From UBA7887 sp964408735 (GTDB lineage Bacteria; Pseudomonadota; Alphaproteobacteria; UBA7887): 27,908 bases of DNA. The stretch lies in the NCBI GenBank assembly GCA_964408735.1, contig CAYPAX010000063.1, forward strand, positions 1 to 27,908. The letters run 5' to 3'. Within the stretch, counting starts at the first letter, position 1. Each line of letters begins with the position of its first letter. The notes beneath the pieces were generated by a model, which made no database searches, was not told the DNA's origin, and was given only the letters and a program-made list of their open reading frames with translations. Both the position numbers and the translations under genes were made by a program. Positions 13,853 to 21,655 of this stretch are shown here, in pieces.

Positions 13853-14680
13853 TCAGCGCATTCGGCGATAAAGAATGCTGTAGATGGCCAGGAACAGGCC
13901 GATCATGCAGAGCGAAAACAGCGTCGAGGCAGTGCCGAGCGCGAACAGGGTCGGGCGGATGCGCTGGGTCATCGAGGCGTTGATGTCGAGCGGGAGGGTG
14001 TTGAACTCGCCGGCCAGCAAGGTGGTGCGGGCGAATTCGTCATAGGACAGGGTGAAGCCGAACAGGCCCGCCGCCACCACGCCGGGGATGATCAGCGGCA
14101 AAGTGATCTCCTTGAACACCGTCCATTCGTCGGCACCCATATCGCGGGCCGCCTCCTCCAGGCTTTCGTCGAAACGGTTGAACACCGCCATCATCACCAG
14201 GAAGCCGAAGGGCAGGGTCCAGACCACGTGCACGCCGAGCGCCGAGGAGTACCAGGCAGGCGGAATGCCGATCTGCTTGAGCAGCGTTGCAAGGCCCAGG
14301 CTGAGCAGGATGCCGGGCACCATCAGCCCCGCCAGCACGGTATAGAACAGCAGCCCCGAGCCCCGGAATTTCTTGCGGAAGGCCATCGCCAGCATGGTCG
14401 AGAACAGCGCCGTCAGCACCATCACGATCAGCGCCAGTATCAGCGACCGCCCCATGGCACCCTGCAGGTCGCCCACCGTAGAAGGCTCGATGAGCTTCTT
14501 CCACCAATGCAGGCTGACGCCTCGCATAGGGAAGCTGGTGCCGCCGCGCTCGCCCTGGAAGGAGAGGATGAACATGGCGATCATGGGGCCGTAGATGAAC
14601 ACCAGGAAGATGCCGTAATAGGCGCTGAACCCGGTCTTGATCCAGGCCTTGCGGCGTCGGTCTGGCGTCCAGCGGGCCAT
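13853..14680 (-). CDS. ABC importer permease, PotC-like
   Basis: This 275-aa inner-membrane permease has about six helices (for example YGIFLVFIYGPMIAMFILSF and LILALIVMVLTALFSTMLAM). The EAA loop EAARDMGADEWTVFKEITLP near residues 174-193 contacts the ATPase. Size and order match PotC, the second permease of polyamine-type importers. The upstream permease ends TAG immediately before this ATG (TAGATG), so translation is coupled. The stop faces the ATPase stop at 13849 with only three bases between them. The start is followed by MARWTPDRRRKAW, a positive-inside N-terminus. Confidence 0.93.
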   Translation of the reverse strand: MARWTPDRRRKAWIKTGFSAYYGIFLVFIYGPMIAMFILSFQGERGGTSFPMRGVSLHWWKKLIEPSTVGDLQGAMGRSLILALIVMVLTALFSTMLAMAFRKKFRGSGLLFYTVLAGLMVPGILLSLGLATLLKQIGIPPAWYSSALGVHVVWTLPFGFLVMMAVFNRFDESLEEAARDMGADEWTVFKEITLPLIIPGVVAAGLFGFTLSYDEFARTTLLAGEFNTLPLDINASMTQRIRPTLFALGTASTLFSLCMIGLFLAIYSILYRRMR

Positions 14681-15658
14681 CTAGAGCTCTTTCCGGATGT
14701 TGACGAGGCGCAGGATGATGACGACGCCCATCATCATAGCCAGCATCAGCATCAGCGCGTTGACCGCCGCAAAGGGGTAGTTGGCAATGGCGTAATAGTT
14801 GAGGATCACGGTGCCCGTCGTCGTGGTCTTGCCGCCATAAACGACGACCGCGGTGGCGAACTCGCCCATCAGCATGACGAAAATGAAGATCATGCCGATG
14901 GCGACGCCGGGCAGGGACAGCGGGCCTATGATCTCGCGGAAGATCTGCAACGGCGTCGCGCCCATGTCGCGGGCTGCCTCCAGGATCGACTTGTCGATCT
15001 TGGCCAGGGAGAAGAACATCGGGCCGACGCAGAGCACCACATAGAGCTGCACCAGCGCCATGATGTAGCCGAACTCGGAATAGAGCAGGAAGGTGGCGGG
15101 CTTCTCGATGATGCCGAAGTCGACCAGGGCCCTGTTGAGCAGGCCGCGCCGTCCCAGCATAGGCAGCCAGGCGACGGCTCGGATCAGATAGCTGGTCCAG
15201 AACGGCACCATGGCCAGCAGGAACAGCGCCATCTGAAACTTGAACGACTTCACCTGCATGGCCAGGAAGTAGGCGATCGGATACCCCACCACCAGGCACA
15301 AAGCCATGACCATGACTGTGAACTGGAAGGTGCTGCCGAGGGTGCGCAGAAACACCGTCGGGCGCCAATAGTTGCGGGATTCGGGATCGAAGAAGCCTTC
15401 GGCGAGGAAATATTCGCCATAGTACTGTCCCGTCCAATCCGGCACCATGCCGTAGCCGGTGGCGGTCCAGAAACTGAAGATGATGATGCTGACCAGGGGC
15501 AGCACCAGGAAGATCAGCAGCCACAGCGTGGCTGGCGCTATCAGCCAGCCGACCCGAAAGCCGGCCTCGCGGCGGATCTTGACGCGCGCGACGACATCCT
15601 CGGGCGCTGCCGGCTGAGTGCCGATCAGCCCGCTATGCCTGGTCTCCGCTTGTGTCAT
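14681..15658 (-). CDS. ABC importer permease, PotB-like
   Basis: This 325-aa permease has a roughly 35-residue cytoplasmic N-terminus, then about six helices beginning GWLIAPATLWLLIFLVLP. The periplasmic loop after helix 1 is long (GYGMVPDWTGQYYGEYFLAE). The EAA loop is EAARDMGATPLQIFREIIGP. It forms a heterodimer with the PotC-like protein. The ATG at 15658 lies 65 bases after the binding-protein stop, across a hairpin region. The ribosome-binding site is weak (CAACCGGCATAG before ATG), which fits the usual lower expression of permeases relative to the binding protein. Confidence 0.93.
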   Translation of the reverse strand: MTQAETRHSGLIGTQPAAPEDVVARVKIRREAGFRVGWLIAPATLWLLIFLVLPLVSIIIFSFWTATGYGMVPDWTGQYYGEYFLAEGFFDPESRNYWRPTVFLRTLGSTFQFTVMVMALCLVVGYPIAYFLAMQVKSFKFQMALFLLAMVPFWTSYLIRAVAWLPMLGRRGLLNRALVDFGIIEKPATFLLYSEFGYIMALVQLYVVLCVGPMFFSLAKIDKSILEAARDMGATPLQIFREIIGPLSLPGVAIGMIFIFVMLMGEFATAVVVYGGKTTTTGTVILNYYAIANYPFAAVNALMLMLAMMMGVVIILRLVNIRKEL

Positions 15659-15684
15659 CTATGCCGGTTGTCCGGACAGGCGGC

Positions 15685-15707
15685 AGGCGTGACCACAGGC
15701 CACGCCT
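15685..15707 (-). promoter_or_regulatory. Intercistronic hairpin between binding protein and permease genes
   Basis: AGGCGTG (15685-15691) and CACGCCT (15701-15707) form a 7-bp stem with a 9-base loop, without a U-tract on the minus strand. A palindrome, TGTCCGGACA, lies nearby at 15669-15678, and the 11-base direct repeat GGTCTCCGCTT occurs at 15641-15651 and 15711-15721. Such hairpins commonly protect the upstream binding-protein mRNA and lower downstream permease levels. That role is inferred here. Confidence 0.45.
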
Positions 15708-15723
15708 ACCGGTCTCCGCTTAC

Positions 15724-17013
15724 TTAGGCGCTGAGGAATTCGGTCCAGCGCTTCACCAGATAGTCGTTCTCGTCCATCAGCGAGTTCCACACCGCGATGT
15801 TGCGGAAGCGGTCTTCGTAGGAGCCGCCGTCGCGGACCTCGCCTTCGGGCACGATGATGGTGCCGAAGGGATCCGGCAATTCGGTCGCTGCCGGCTTGCC
15901 CATGTACCAGTAATCCCACTCGTTGGGTTCCAGGTACTTCTGCACGTTCTCGGGCACCGACATGTAGTAGCCCTGACGCGCCACGAAAGCGCCGGCCCAG
16001 CCACTGAGCCACCAGTTGATGTACTCGTAGGCCTGGTCCAGGGCGGCACCCGAGGCATTGGCCGAGATCGCCAGGCCACCGTGCCAGCCGCGCATGCCTT
16101 CCTTGGGCGAGGCATAGACGCAAGGCACGCCCTCGGCCTTGATGGCGGTGACCGCCGGCGACCACATGCTCTCGATCACCACCTCGCCGCTGACCATCAG
16201 GTTGACCGACTGGCCGAAGGTCTCCCAGAACGCCCGGAAGTGGCCTTCCTGCTTTTTCTCAATCAGGAAATTGATAAGGAAATCAATTTCCTCTCGCGTC
16301 ATGTTACCCTTATCTCCGAAGGTCTTGAGTCCCAAGGCCTCGACCCCCAGCGCGGCGTCCATGACACCGATCTGCGGCACGTTGAGAAGTGCCACGGCGC
16401 CGGCGAAATCCTCGCTGAACATCTCTGCCCAACTGTCGATCACGCGGCCCGTATCGTCCGGGTTGTAGCCCATGGAATCGGCGTTGTGCCAACCGGGCAC
16501 CATAGAGACGTAACGCGACTGGCCATCGGCGCGGTTGCCGTCAGCGTCGAGCCAGATCTGGCGGAACGGCGCGTCGCCTTGGCCGGGATTGGAATCGGCG
16601 GTCAAGCGCCCGGTCTTGCAAAGGTCGGTCACCTTGTCCCAGTCGGTGATGCGCTGGGTGTCGATCGGCTGCCAGACCTTGGACGGGATGAACACGTCCA
16701 TGTCGTTGAAGTAGCCCTCGGCGACCTCGTACTGGTCGTTTTGGTTCAGCATCTTGCCGAACATGGCGCCATAGCCGAGCGCCTGGCCGCGCACGTCGAA
16801 GCCGAGATCCTCCGAGGCCTTGCTCTGGATCTCGTTGATCACGCTGACGCCGAGCCCGACGGTACGCACCGGGTCGGCTGCCCGGACAATGGCCGGAAAG
16901 CCGGTGATCGTGCCCGCGGCAACAGCCGCTCCGGCGGTGGTGCCGAGAAACTTGCGGCGGCTCAGGCCCGTCGATGTCTTGCTTGCGGATGTCCCTCTTG
17001 TCTTGGCCGGCAT
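15724..17013 (-). CDS. Tat-exported substrate-binding protein, PotD-like
   Basis: This 429-aa periplasmic binding protein has a twin-arginine signal, SRRKFLGTTAGAAVAAG (about residues 18-34), with probable cleavage after IVRAA near residue 46. The mature part follows the spermidine/putrescine-binding PotD/PotF plan, with YNDMDVF-like and WHGGLAISANASG segments and the C-terminal WDYWYMGKPA. GGGAGG lies 9 bases before the ATG at 17013, a strong site. The Tat route suggests folding or cofactor binding before export. It is the first gene of the transporter operon and divergent from dihydropyrimidinase, so both are probably co-regulated. An AT-rich inverted repeat lies inside the gene at 16266-16291. 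The ligand is unknown. Confidence 0.94.
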   Translation of the reverse strand: MPAKTRGTSASKTSTGLSRRKFLGTTAGAAVAAGTITGFPAIVRAADPVRTVGLGVSVINEIQSKASEDLGFDVRGQALGYGAMFGKMLNQNDQYEVAEGYFNDMDVFIPSKVWQPIDTQRITDWDKVTDLCKTGRLTADSNPGQGDAPFRQIWLDADGNRADGQSRYVSMVPGWHNADSMGYNPDDTGRVIDSWAEMFSEDFAGAVALLNVPQIGVMDAALGVEALGLKTFGDKGNMTREEIDFLINFLIEKKQEGHFRAFWETFGQSVNLMVSGEVVIESMWSPAVTAIKAEGVPCVYASPKEGMRGWHGGLAISANASGAALDQAYEYINWWLSGWAGAFVARQGYYMSVPENVQKYLEPNEWDYWYMGKPAATELPDPFGTIIVPEGEVRDGGSYEDRFRNIAVWNSLMDENDYLVKRWTEFLSA

Positions 17014-17138
17014 TGCTAGCGTCCTCCCATAAGATTCGCTTTATTGGCGGCGAGACACACTCCCCCCGGCCTGCGACCGGCTCCCCGGGAAGCATGCTAA
17101 CTAACGAAAATTCCTACAAATTCTCGCCAAAACAGGGA

Positions 17139-17146
17139 ATTATAAT
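17139..17146. promoter_or_regulatory. Palindromic -10 element shared by the divergent transporter and dihydropyrimidinase genes
   Basis: ATTATAAT contains a perfect TATAAT on the plus strand (17141-17146) and on the minus strand (17144-17139). It sits in the AT-rich part of the 186-base divergent region, 54 bases before the dihydropyrimidinase ATG. No convincing -35 box is visible on either side, so an activator may be required. Confidence 0.4.
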
Positions 17147-17199
17147 ACAATGACAGAGGCCCGTTTTGAACCGAAAAGCCTGGGCCGGGGGACACGAGC

Positions 17200-18666
17200 A
17201 TGAGCGTATTGATCAAGAACGGCCGCGTGGTCACCGCCAGCGATGACTATCACGCCGATATCTTCATCAAGGATTCCACCGTCACGCTCATTGGCAAGGA
17301 CCTCGTTATCGAGGCGGATCGCGTCATCGACGCCGCCGGCAAGCTGGTGATTCCGGGCGGAATCGACCCTCACACCCATCTCGAGCTGCCGTTCGGCGGC
17401 ACCACCACCTCCGATACCTTCGAGACCGGCACCCGTGCCGCGGCCTTTGGCGGCACCACCTGTATTGTCGATTTCGCCGTGCAAAGCCGCGGCCATTCGA
17501 CCATCGAGGCTCTTGACGCCTGGCATGCCAAGGCGGCCGGCAACACCGCCATCGACTACGGCTTCCACATGATCATCACCGACATGCCGGAGAGCCGCAC
17601 TCAGGAGATGCGCCGCCTCGCGGACGACGGCATCTCGTCGTACAAGATGTTCATGGCCTATCCTGGCGCCATGCTGTCCGACGACGGCACCATCTTCCGC
17701 GCCATGCGCAAGGCGGGCGAGGACGGCACCCTGGTCTGCATGCACGCCGAGAACGGCATCGTCATCGACGAGCTGATCAAGATCGCGCTCTCGGAAGGTC
17801 ATATCGAGCCCAAGCAGCATGCCCTGACGCGTCCCACCCGGCTCGAGGCCGAGGGCACCCACCGCGCGCTCGCCATCGCCGAGGTGGCCCGCGCGCCGGT
17901 CTATATCGTCCATCTCAGCGCCTACGACTCGCTCAAGGAGCTGCGCGATGCCCAGGCGAGGGGGGTGATGGCCCATGCCGAGACCTGCCCGCAATATCTG
18001 CTGCTCGACGTCGACGCCTATGACGAGCCGGGCTTCGACGGCGCCAAATACGTGCTAACGCCGCCGCTTCGCGAAAAGTGGAACCAGGACGAGCTCTGGC
18101 GGGGCCTGCGCACCGGCGACCTCAACGTCATCTCGACCGACCATTGCCCGTTCTGCCTCAAGGAGCAGAAGGAGATCGGCAAGGACGACTTCTCCAAGAT
18201 TCCCAACGGCGGGCCGGGCATCGAGAACCGCATGAGCCTGATCTACCATTACGGCGTCAATGCCGGGCGCATCGGGCTGAACCGCTTCGTCGAGCTGACC
18301 TCGACGGCGCCGGCGAAGATTTTCGGCCTGTTCCCGCGCAAGGGCACCATCGCCGTGGGCAGCGATGCCGATATCGTCATCTTCGATCCCGAGCACGAGG
18401 AGACGATCAGCTACTACAACGCCAAGACCCACCACATGAACATCGACTACAACGCCTTCGAAGGCATGACCGTCAAGGGCTTCACCGAGACCGTGCTGAG
18501 CCGCGGCAAGGTTATCCTCGACAAGGGCACCTATGTCGGCCGCCCCGGCGACGGCCGCTTCGTCAAGCGCGGCCCCTATGGCGGCCCCTTCGCGCCGACT
18601 TTGGCCAGCGAGGCGGGCCCGCAAGAGACCGGCCCCGGCGTGGCCCGCAAGATGGCCGCCGAATAA
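17200..18666 (+). CDS. hydA: Dihydropyrimidinase / D-hydantoinase
   Basis: This 488-aa cytosolic amidohydrolase opens dihydropyrimidine or hydantoin rings to N-carbamoyl amino acids. The binuclear zinc ligands are all visible: His58 and His60 (DPHTHLE), carboxylated Lys149 (SSYKMFMAYPG), His182 (CMHAEN), His238 (YIVHLSA) and Asp314 (STDHCPF). The C-terminal segment NIDYNAFEGMTVKGF is typical of dihydropyrimidinase-family proteins rather than dihydroorotase. Length is normal. The ATG at 17200 is preceded by GGGGGACACGAGC. The gene is divergent from the binding protein, which suggests the importer feeds this enzyme (inference). Dihydrouracil, dihydrothymine and 5-substituted hydantoins are likely substrates. 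Confidence 0.95.
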   Translation: MSVLIKNGRVVTASDDYHADIFIKDSTVTLIGKDLVIEADRVIDAAGKLVIPGGIDPHTHLELPFGGTTTSDTFETGTRAAAFGGTTCIVDFAVQSRGHSTIEALDAWHAKAAGNTAIDYGFHMIITDMPESRTQEMRRLADDGISSYKMFMAYPGAMLSDDGTIFRAMRKAGEDGTLVCMHAENGIVIDELIKIALSEGHIEPKQHALTRPTRLEAEGTHRALAIAEVARAPVYIVHLSAYDSLKELRDAQARGVMAHAETCPQYLLLDVDAYDEPGFDGAKYVLTPPLREKWNQDELWRGLRTGDLNVISTDHCPFCLKEQKEIGKDDFSKIPNGGPGIENRMSLIYHYGVNAGRIGLNRFVELTSTAPAKIFGLFPRKGTIAVGSDADIVIFDPEHEETISYYNAKTHHMNIDYNAFEGMTVKGFTETVLSRGKVILDKGTYVGRPGDGRFVKRGPYGGPFAPTLASEAGPQETGPGVARKMAAE

Positions 18667-18670
18667 AGCC

Positions 18671-18976
18671 TCAGTCCGCCAGGCCGCAGGCGCCGATCAG
18701 CTCCATCTCGATCGCTGACGGCGGCTCGCTGCAGCGCGCCGCGAGATCCTTCACGAAAGCCTGGAAGGCCGGCATCGCGGGCAGCGGATTGCTGCCGTCC
18801 GCGGTCTCGATGATGGCGATGTGCACGAAGGTCACGCCGTCCTCGGACTTGAAGGTCATGTATTTGAGACCGTCCTGCGGCTCCGCCGCCAGCGCCTCGT
18901 AAACCCCCCGCGCCAGCGCCTCGTTCTCAGCCACCTGCTTGGGCTTGACCTTGTAGCGCACCATAACCTGGCTCAT
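18671..18976 (-). CDS. Small dimeric alpha-beta-barrel protein (antibiotic-biosynthesis-monooxygenase-like)
   Basis: This 101-aa protein begins MSQVMVRYKVKPKQVAENEALARGVYEAL and continues LKYMTFKSEDGVTFVHIAIIE, the beta-alpha-beta-beta pattern of ABM/DABB ferredoxin-like barrels. Members of this fold act as cofactor-free monooxygenases, isomerases or small binding proteins. No specific catalytic residue can be assigned. GAGGA lies about 10 bases before the ATG at 18976. It converges on dihydropyrimidinase with four bases between stops, which leaves no room for a terminator. Confidence 0.8.
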   Translation of the reverse strand: MSQVMVRYKVKPKQVAENEALARGVYEALAAEPQDGLKYMTFKSEDGVTFVHIAIIETADGSNPLPAMPAFQAFVKDLAARCSEPPSAIEMELIGACGLAD

Positions 18977-19187
18977 CGCTCAGCTTCCTCTCCGTGGCGT
19001 GTCATCGGGCCGGCGATGATGCCCCACGCGGTGGTCAGTTGCCAGACTGAACCGCGAGCCGCACACGCGCCATAATTGTGCCGCTTTGCTTTGCCAATAC
19101 TCGACGGGCCGTTAGGCAAAGGCGGACGAAATCTGATTCAGGACGCAGCACAGCGCCTAGAGACAGGGCGGCACAAAGGAGTCTTCG

Positions 19188-19733
19188 GTGAAATCAAGAA
19201 TCCAGCATGTAATTTTGCTTGGGACGCTAATTGCCCTGGCCGGCTGCGCGCGCCTGACCGGTCCCTGCCCGACATGGGAGTACACCGAGGAGTGGGAAAA
19301 ATGGGCCGGGTACGCCAACACCCTTCTGGAGGTCAATGCCAAATACGAGATCAGCGGCGATCCCCGCTATTCGACCATGGCGGGCGCTGCATATGCTGGT
19401 GGCGGCGGAAATTTTCGCAGCGAGGACGCGCGTTATGGGGTGGCGTTACGCTTGATCAAAAAGGCCAGCCTGTGTGGTGACCTGGACGCCGTCAAGGCGC
19501 TGTCGAGCATCTATCGCGAGGGCAGGCTGGGGGTGCCGGCCAATCCCGAGCGGGCACAATGCCTCGAAGACTTCATGGACAGTGGCGGCGAATTCGCGGC
19601 CTGTCGCATTCGTCTCGACGAGCTGCACGATTTCCCGCCCGAGGCCCTGCTCAGCCCCACGACCATCGATCCCGACGACCCCTGCGATGTGCACGACTCG
19701 GGGCGGCCGAGAGGCCAGTGCGACGAGCGTTAG
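19188..19733 (+). CDS. Lipoprotein with Sel1-like repeat
   Basis: This 181-aa protein starts with GTG at 19188, chosen because AAAGGAGT lies 5 bases upstream. The signal is that of a lipoprotein: MKSRIQHVILLGTLIALAGC, with lipobox LAGC placing the lipidated Cys at residue 20. The middle contains a Sel1/TPR-like element (AVKALSSIYREGRLGVPANPERAQ). Several Cys residues (CPTW, SLCGD, AQCLED, AACRIR, DPCDVH, QCDER) could form disulfides in the periplasm. It is likely anchored in the envelope; Sel1-type repeats usually mediate protein contacts. It is monocistronic, and its last four bases overlap the stop of the convergent membrane protein gene. Confidence 0.82.
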   Translation: MKSRIQHVILLGTLIALAGCARLTGPCPTWEYTEEWEKWAGYANTLLEVNAKYEISGDPRYSTMAGAAYAGGGGNFRSEDARYGVALRLIKKASLCGDLDAVKALSSIYREGRLGVPANPERAQCLEDFMDSGGEFAACRIRLDELHDFPPEALLSPTTIDPDDPCDVHDSGRPRGQCDER

Positions 19734-20194
19734 GCCGGACGGGTCGGGCGCACCACTTTCAGCAGCCAGAAGAGGATGCAGAAGGCGCCGGTGAGCAGGA
19801 CGAGCGCGATGATCGAGGCGAGGTGGGCGCTGAAGCCGGTGGCGACGTTCTGTTCGGCGCGCAACAGGGTGATGCAGAGGCTCTGCACGGACTGCAGCGC
19901 CGCGCCGGAACTCAGCAATATGGCGACGAAGGTCGAGCCGCGCAGCGAGCTCAACACCATCTTCTCGACGCTCTGCTGCTGCACGATATAGAGCCTGTAG
20001 GCGCGCCAGTGATAGGCGCAGAAGCCGAGAATGCCCGTCAGCAGGGCCGCCCAGAAGATCACATTGTTGAACGTGATGCCGTAGACGATGAGCATGAACA
20101 GGTCTTCGAACGGCTGATAGAAATAGAGGAATATCAGCACGATAATGAAGACCAGGAACCCGACAAGGGTCCAGAACCACCGCCAGCCGCTCAT
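19730..20194 (-). CDS. Four-helix membrane protein, 'YQPFE' family, copy 2
   Basis: This 154-aa membrane protein is a paralog of the 171-aa protein at 4913-5428. Shared landmarks in order are IFLYFYQPFED, NNVIFWAALLTGILGF, AYHWRAYRLYIV, SSGAALQSV and a C-terminal hydrophobic helix (ALVLLTGAFCILFWLLKVV) with a basic tail. About four membrane helices are predicted. It lies 60 bases downstream of the amidase on the same strand and is probably the last gene of the hyuA2-hyuB2-membrane protein-amidase operon. The ATG at 20194 has GAGG two bases upstream and AGGGGG further away. The function is unknown; see the findings for the recurring link to hyuAB. Confidence 0.87.
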   Translation of the reverse strand: MSGWRWFWTLVGFLVFIIVLIFLYFYQPFEDLFMLIVYGITFNNVIFWAALLTGILGFCAYHWRAYRLYIVQQQSVEKMVLSSLRGSTFVAILLSSGAALQSVQSLCITLLRAEQNVATGFSAHLASIIALVLLTGAFCILFWLLKVVRPTRPA

Positions 20195-20254
20195 TGCCTC
20201 ACGTCCCCCTGAACTCGCATCGCCATCCTTCTTACCCGATCGCTGCCACCGGTA

Positions 20255-21655
20255 TCAACCGAGCGGCGGCCGCTGCTCGTGCCACGGCGTCGCCTGCTCG
20301 TAGGCATGGGCCAGGCGCAGCAGGTCGGCCTCCTCGAACCAGCGGCCGATGAGCTGTAGGCCGATGGGCAGGCCGCTGGCGGTAAAGCCGCAGGGCACGG
20401 AGACCGCTGGCTGGCCCGTGAACGGCGCCAGGCGGGTGAGGCGGCCGAGCACCTTGACGCCGTCGACCGTCTTGCCGGCCACCTCGATCTCGCAAGTCTC
20501 GATCGGCACTGTCGGTATCGGCGCGGTGGGGCAGAGCAGGGCGTCGACGTTTCCCATCAGCGCGCGCATGGCCGCGATGGTGTCACCTCGAACCAGCTCC
20601 GATTCCGCCGCCTGCTCGGGCGTCATCTCGCTGCCGCGCAGCAGGCGCTCGCGCACGTCAGGCGAAAAATCGTCGCGATGGTCACGCAAATTCGCCTCGT
20701 GCACCTTGTAGGCATCGGTCAGGGCGAGAATGTCCCAGGCCCTGTTTGCGGCGCGAATATCGAAGGGCAGGGTGATTTCCGTCACCTCCGCCCCCAGGCC
20801 CGCAAGCACGGCGGCGGCGGCGCGTACGGCGGCCTCGACCTCCGGGTGGAGGTCGTCGAAGAACACCGGGTTCGGCAGGGCGATACGCATGCCCGTGATC
20901 GGCCGGCCGAGCCCTGCCGTGTAGTCGGCGGTCTTGGCGTCGGCCGTGCTCGGGTCGTTGGCATCGCTGCCGGCGATCGCGGCGAGCATCAGCGCCGCGT
21001 CGCTCACCGTGCGTGTCAAGGGCCCGCCGTGATCGAAGCGCTCGCTGAGGGGCTGGATGCCGTGGCGGCTGGCCAGCCCGTAGGTCTGCTTCAGGCCGAC
21101 CACGCCGCACAGCGCCGCCGGGATGCGGATCGAGCCGCCGGTGTCGGTGCCGAGCGTCGCCGCCGCTAAATGCGCCGCCGTGGCACAGCCCGAGCCGCTG
21201 CTCGAGCCGCCGCTGACGCAATCCCGCTGCCAGGGATTGCGCGCGCTGCCGTGGTGGGGATTGACTCCGGTCGGCCCGAAGGCGAACTCATGCAGGTTGA
21301 GCAGGCCGAGGATAACCGCGCCGGCGGCCTCCAGGCGCGCGACCGAGGTGGAACTCTCCGTCGCCGGCTCTTCACGGAAGAAGGCCGAGCCGCAGGTCCG
21401 CACCATGCCTTCGACCTTGAACAGGTCTTTCACTGCCAGCGGCACCCCGTGCAGCGGCCCGCGATAGTCGCCCGCCGCGATCTCGGCCTCGGCGCGCTGC
21501 GCCGCGGCCAGCGCCCGCTCGCCATCGACGGTGATATAGGCATTGAGATCGGCGTGCGCCTCGATGCGGTCGAGATAGGCCTGTGTCAGTTCGACCGGTG
21601 ATATCTCGCGGCGGGCGATCAGCGGTGCCAGGGTGGTGATGTCCATATCGATCAT
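20255..21655 (-). CDS. Amidase-signature family amidase
   Basis: This 466-aa amidase has the Ser-cisSer-Lys triad: Lys76 (LAVKDLF), cis-Ser in the SGGSSSGSG stretch (151-153) and nucleophile Ser175 (GTDTGGSIRIPA). The signature region and the C-terminal GLPIGLQLIGR segment are intact. Members hydrolyse carboxamides, including carbamoyl compounds, aryl amides and Glu-tRNA-type substrates. Nothing here supports a GatA role, since gatB and gatC are absent. The ATG at 21655 overlaps the stop of the upstream membrane protein gene as ATGA, so the amidase is made together with it. It may process the amide released by HyuAB2 (inference). Confidence 0.93.
   Translation of the reverse strand: MIDMDITTLAPLIARREISPVELTQAYLDRIEAHADLNAYITVDGERALAAAQRAEAEIAAGDYRGPLHGVPLAVKDLFKVEGMVRTCGSAFFREEPATESSTSVARLEAAGAVILGLLNLHEFAFGPTGVNPHHGSARNPWQRDCVSGGSSSGSGCATAAHLAAATLGTDTGGSIRIPAALCGVVGLKQTYGLASRHGIQPLSERFDHGGPLTRTVSDAALMLAAIAGSDANDPSTADAKTADYTAGLGRPITGMRIALPNPVFFDDLHPEVEAAVRAAAAVLAGLGAEVTEITLPFDIRAANRAWDILALTDAYKVHEANLRDHRDDFSPDVRERLLRGSEMTPEQAAESELVRGDTIAAMRALMGNVDALLCPTAPIPTVPIETCEIEVAGKTVDGVKVLGRLTRLAPFTGQPAVSVPCGFTASGLPIGLQLIGRWFEEADLLRLAHAYEQATPWHEQRPPLG

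Noticed and set aside
14040..15524. 494-aa open frame on the permease strand in another frame
   Set aside because: It is an Arg/His/Pro/Gly-rich out-of-frame shadow crossing two real permease genes.
14228..15727. 499-aa open frame antisense to both permeases
   Set aside because: It is a His/Gln/Asp-rich composition typical of the reverse complement of membrane-protein codons; the permeases have EAA loops and family length.
18977..19187. 211-base divergent gap searched for an RNA gene or strong promoter
   Set aside because: No cloverleaf, stable hairpin or well-spaced -35/-10 pair was convincing; only the AAAGGAGT site of the lipoprotein gene is clear.
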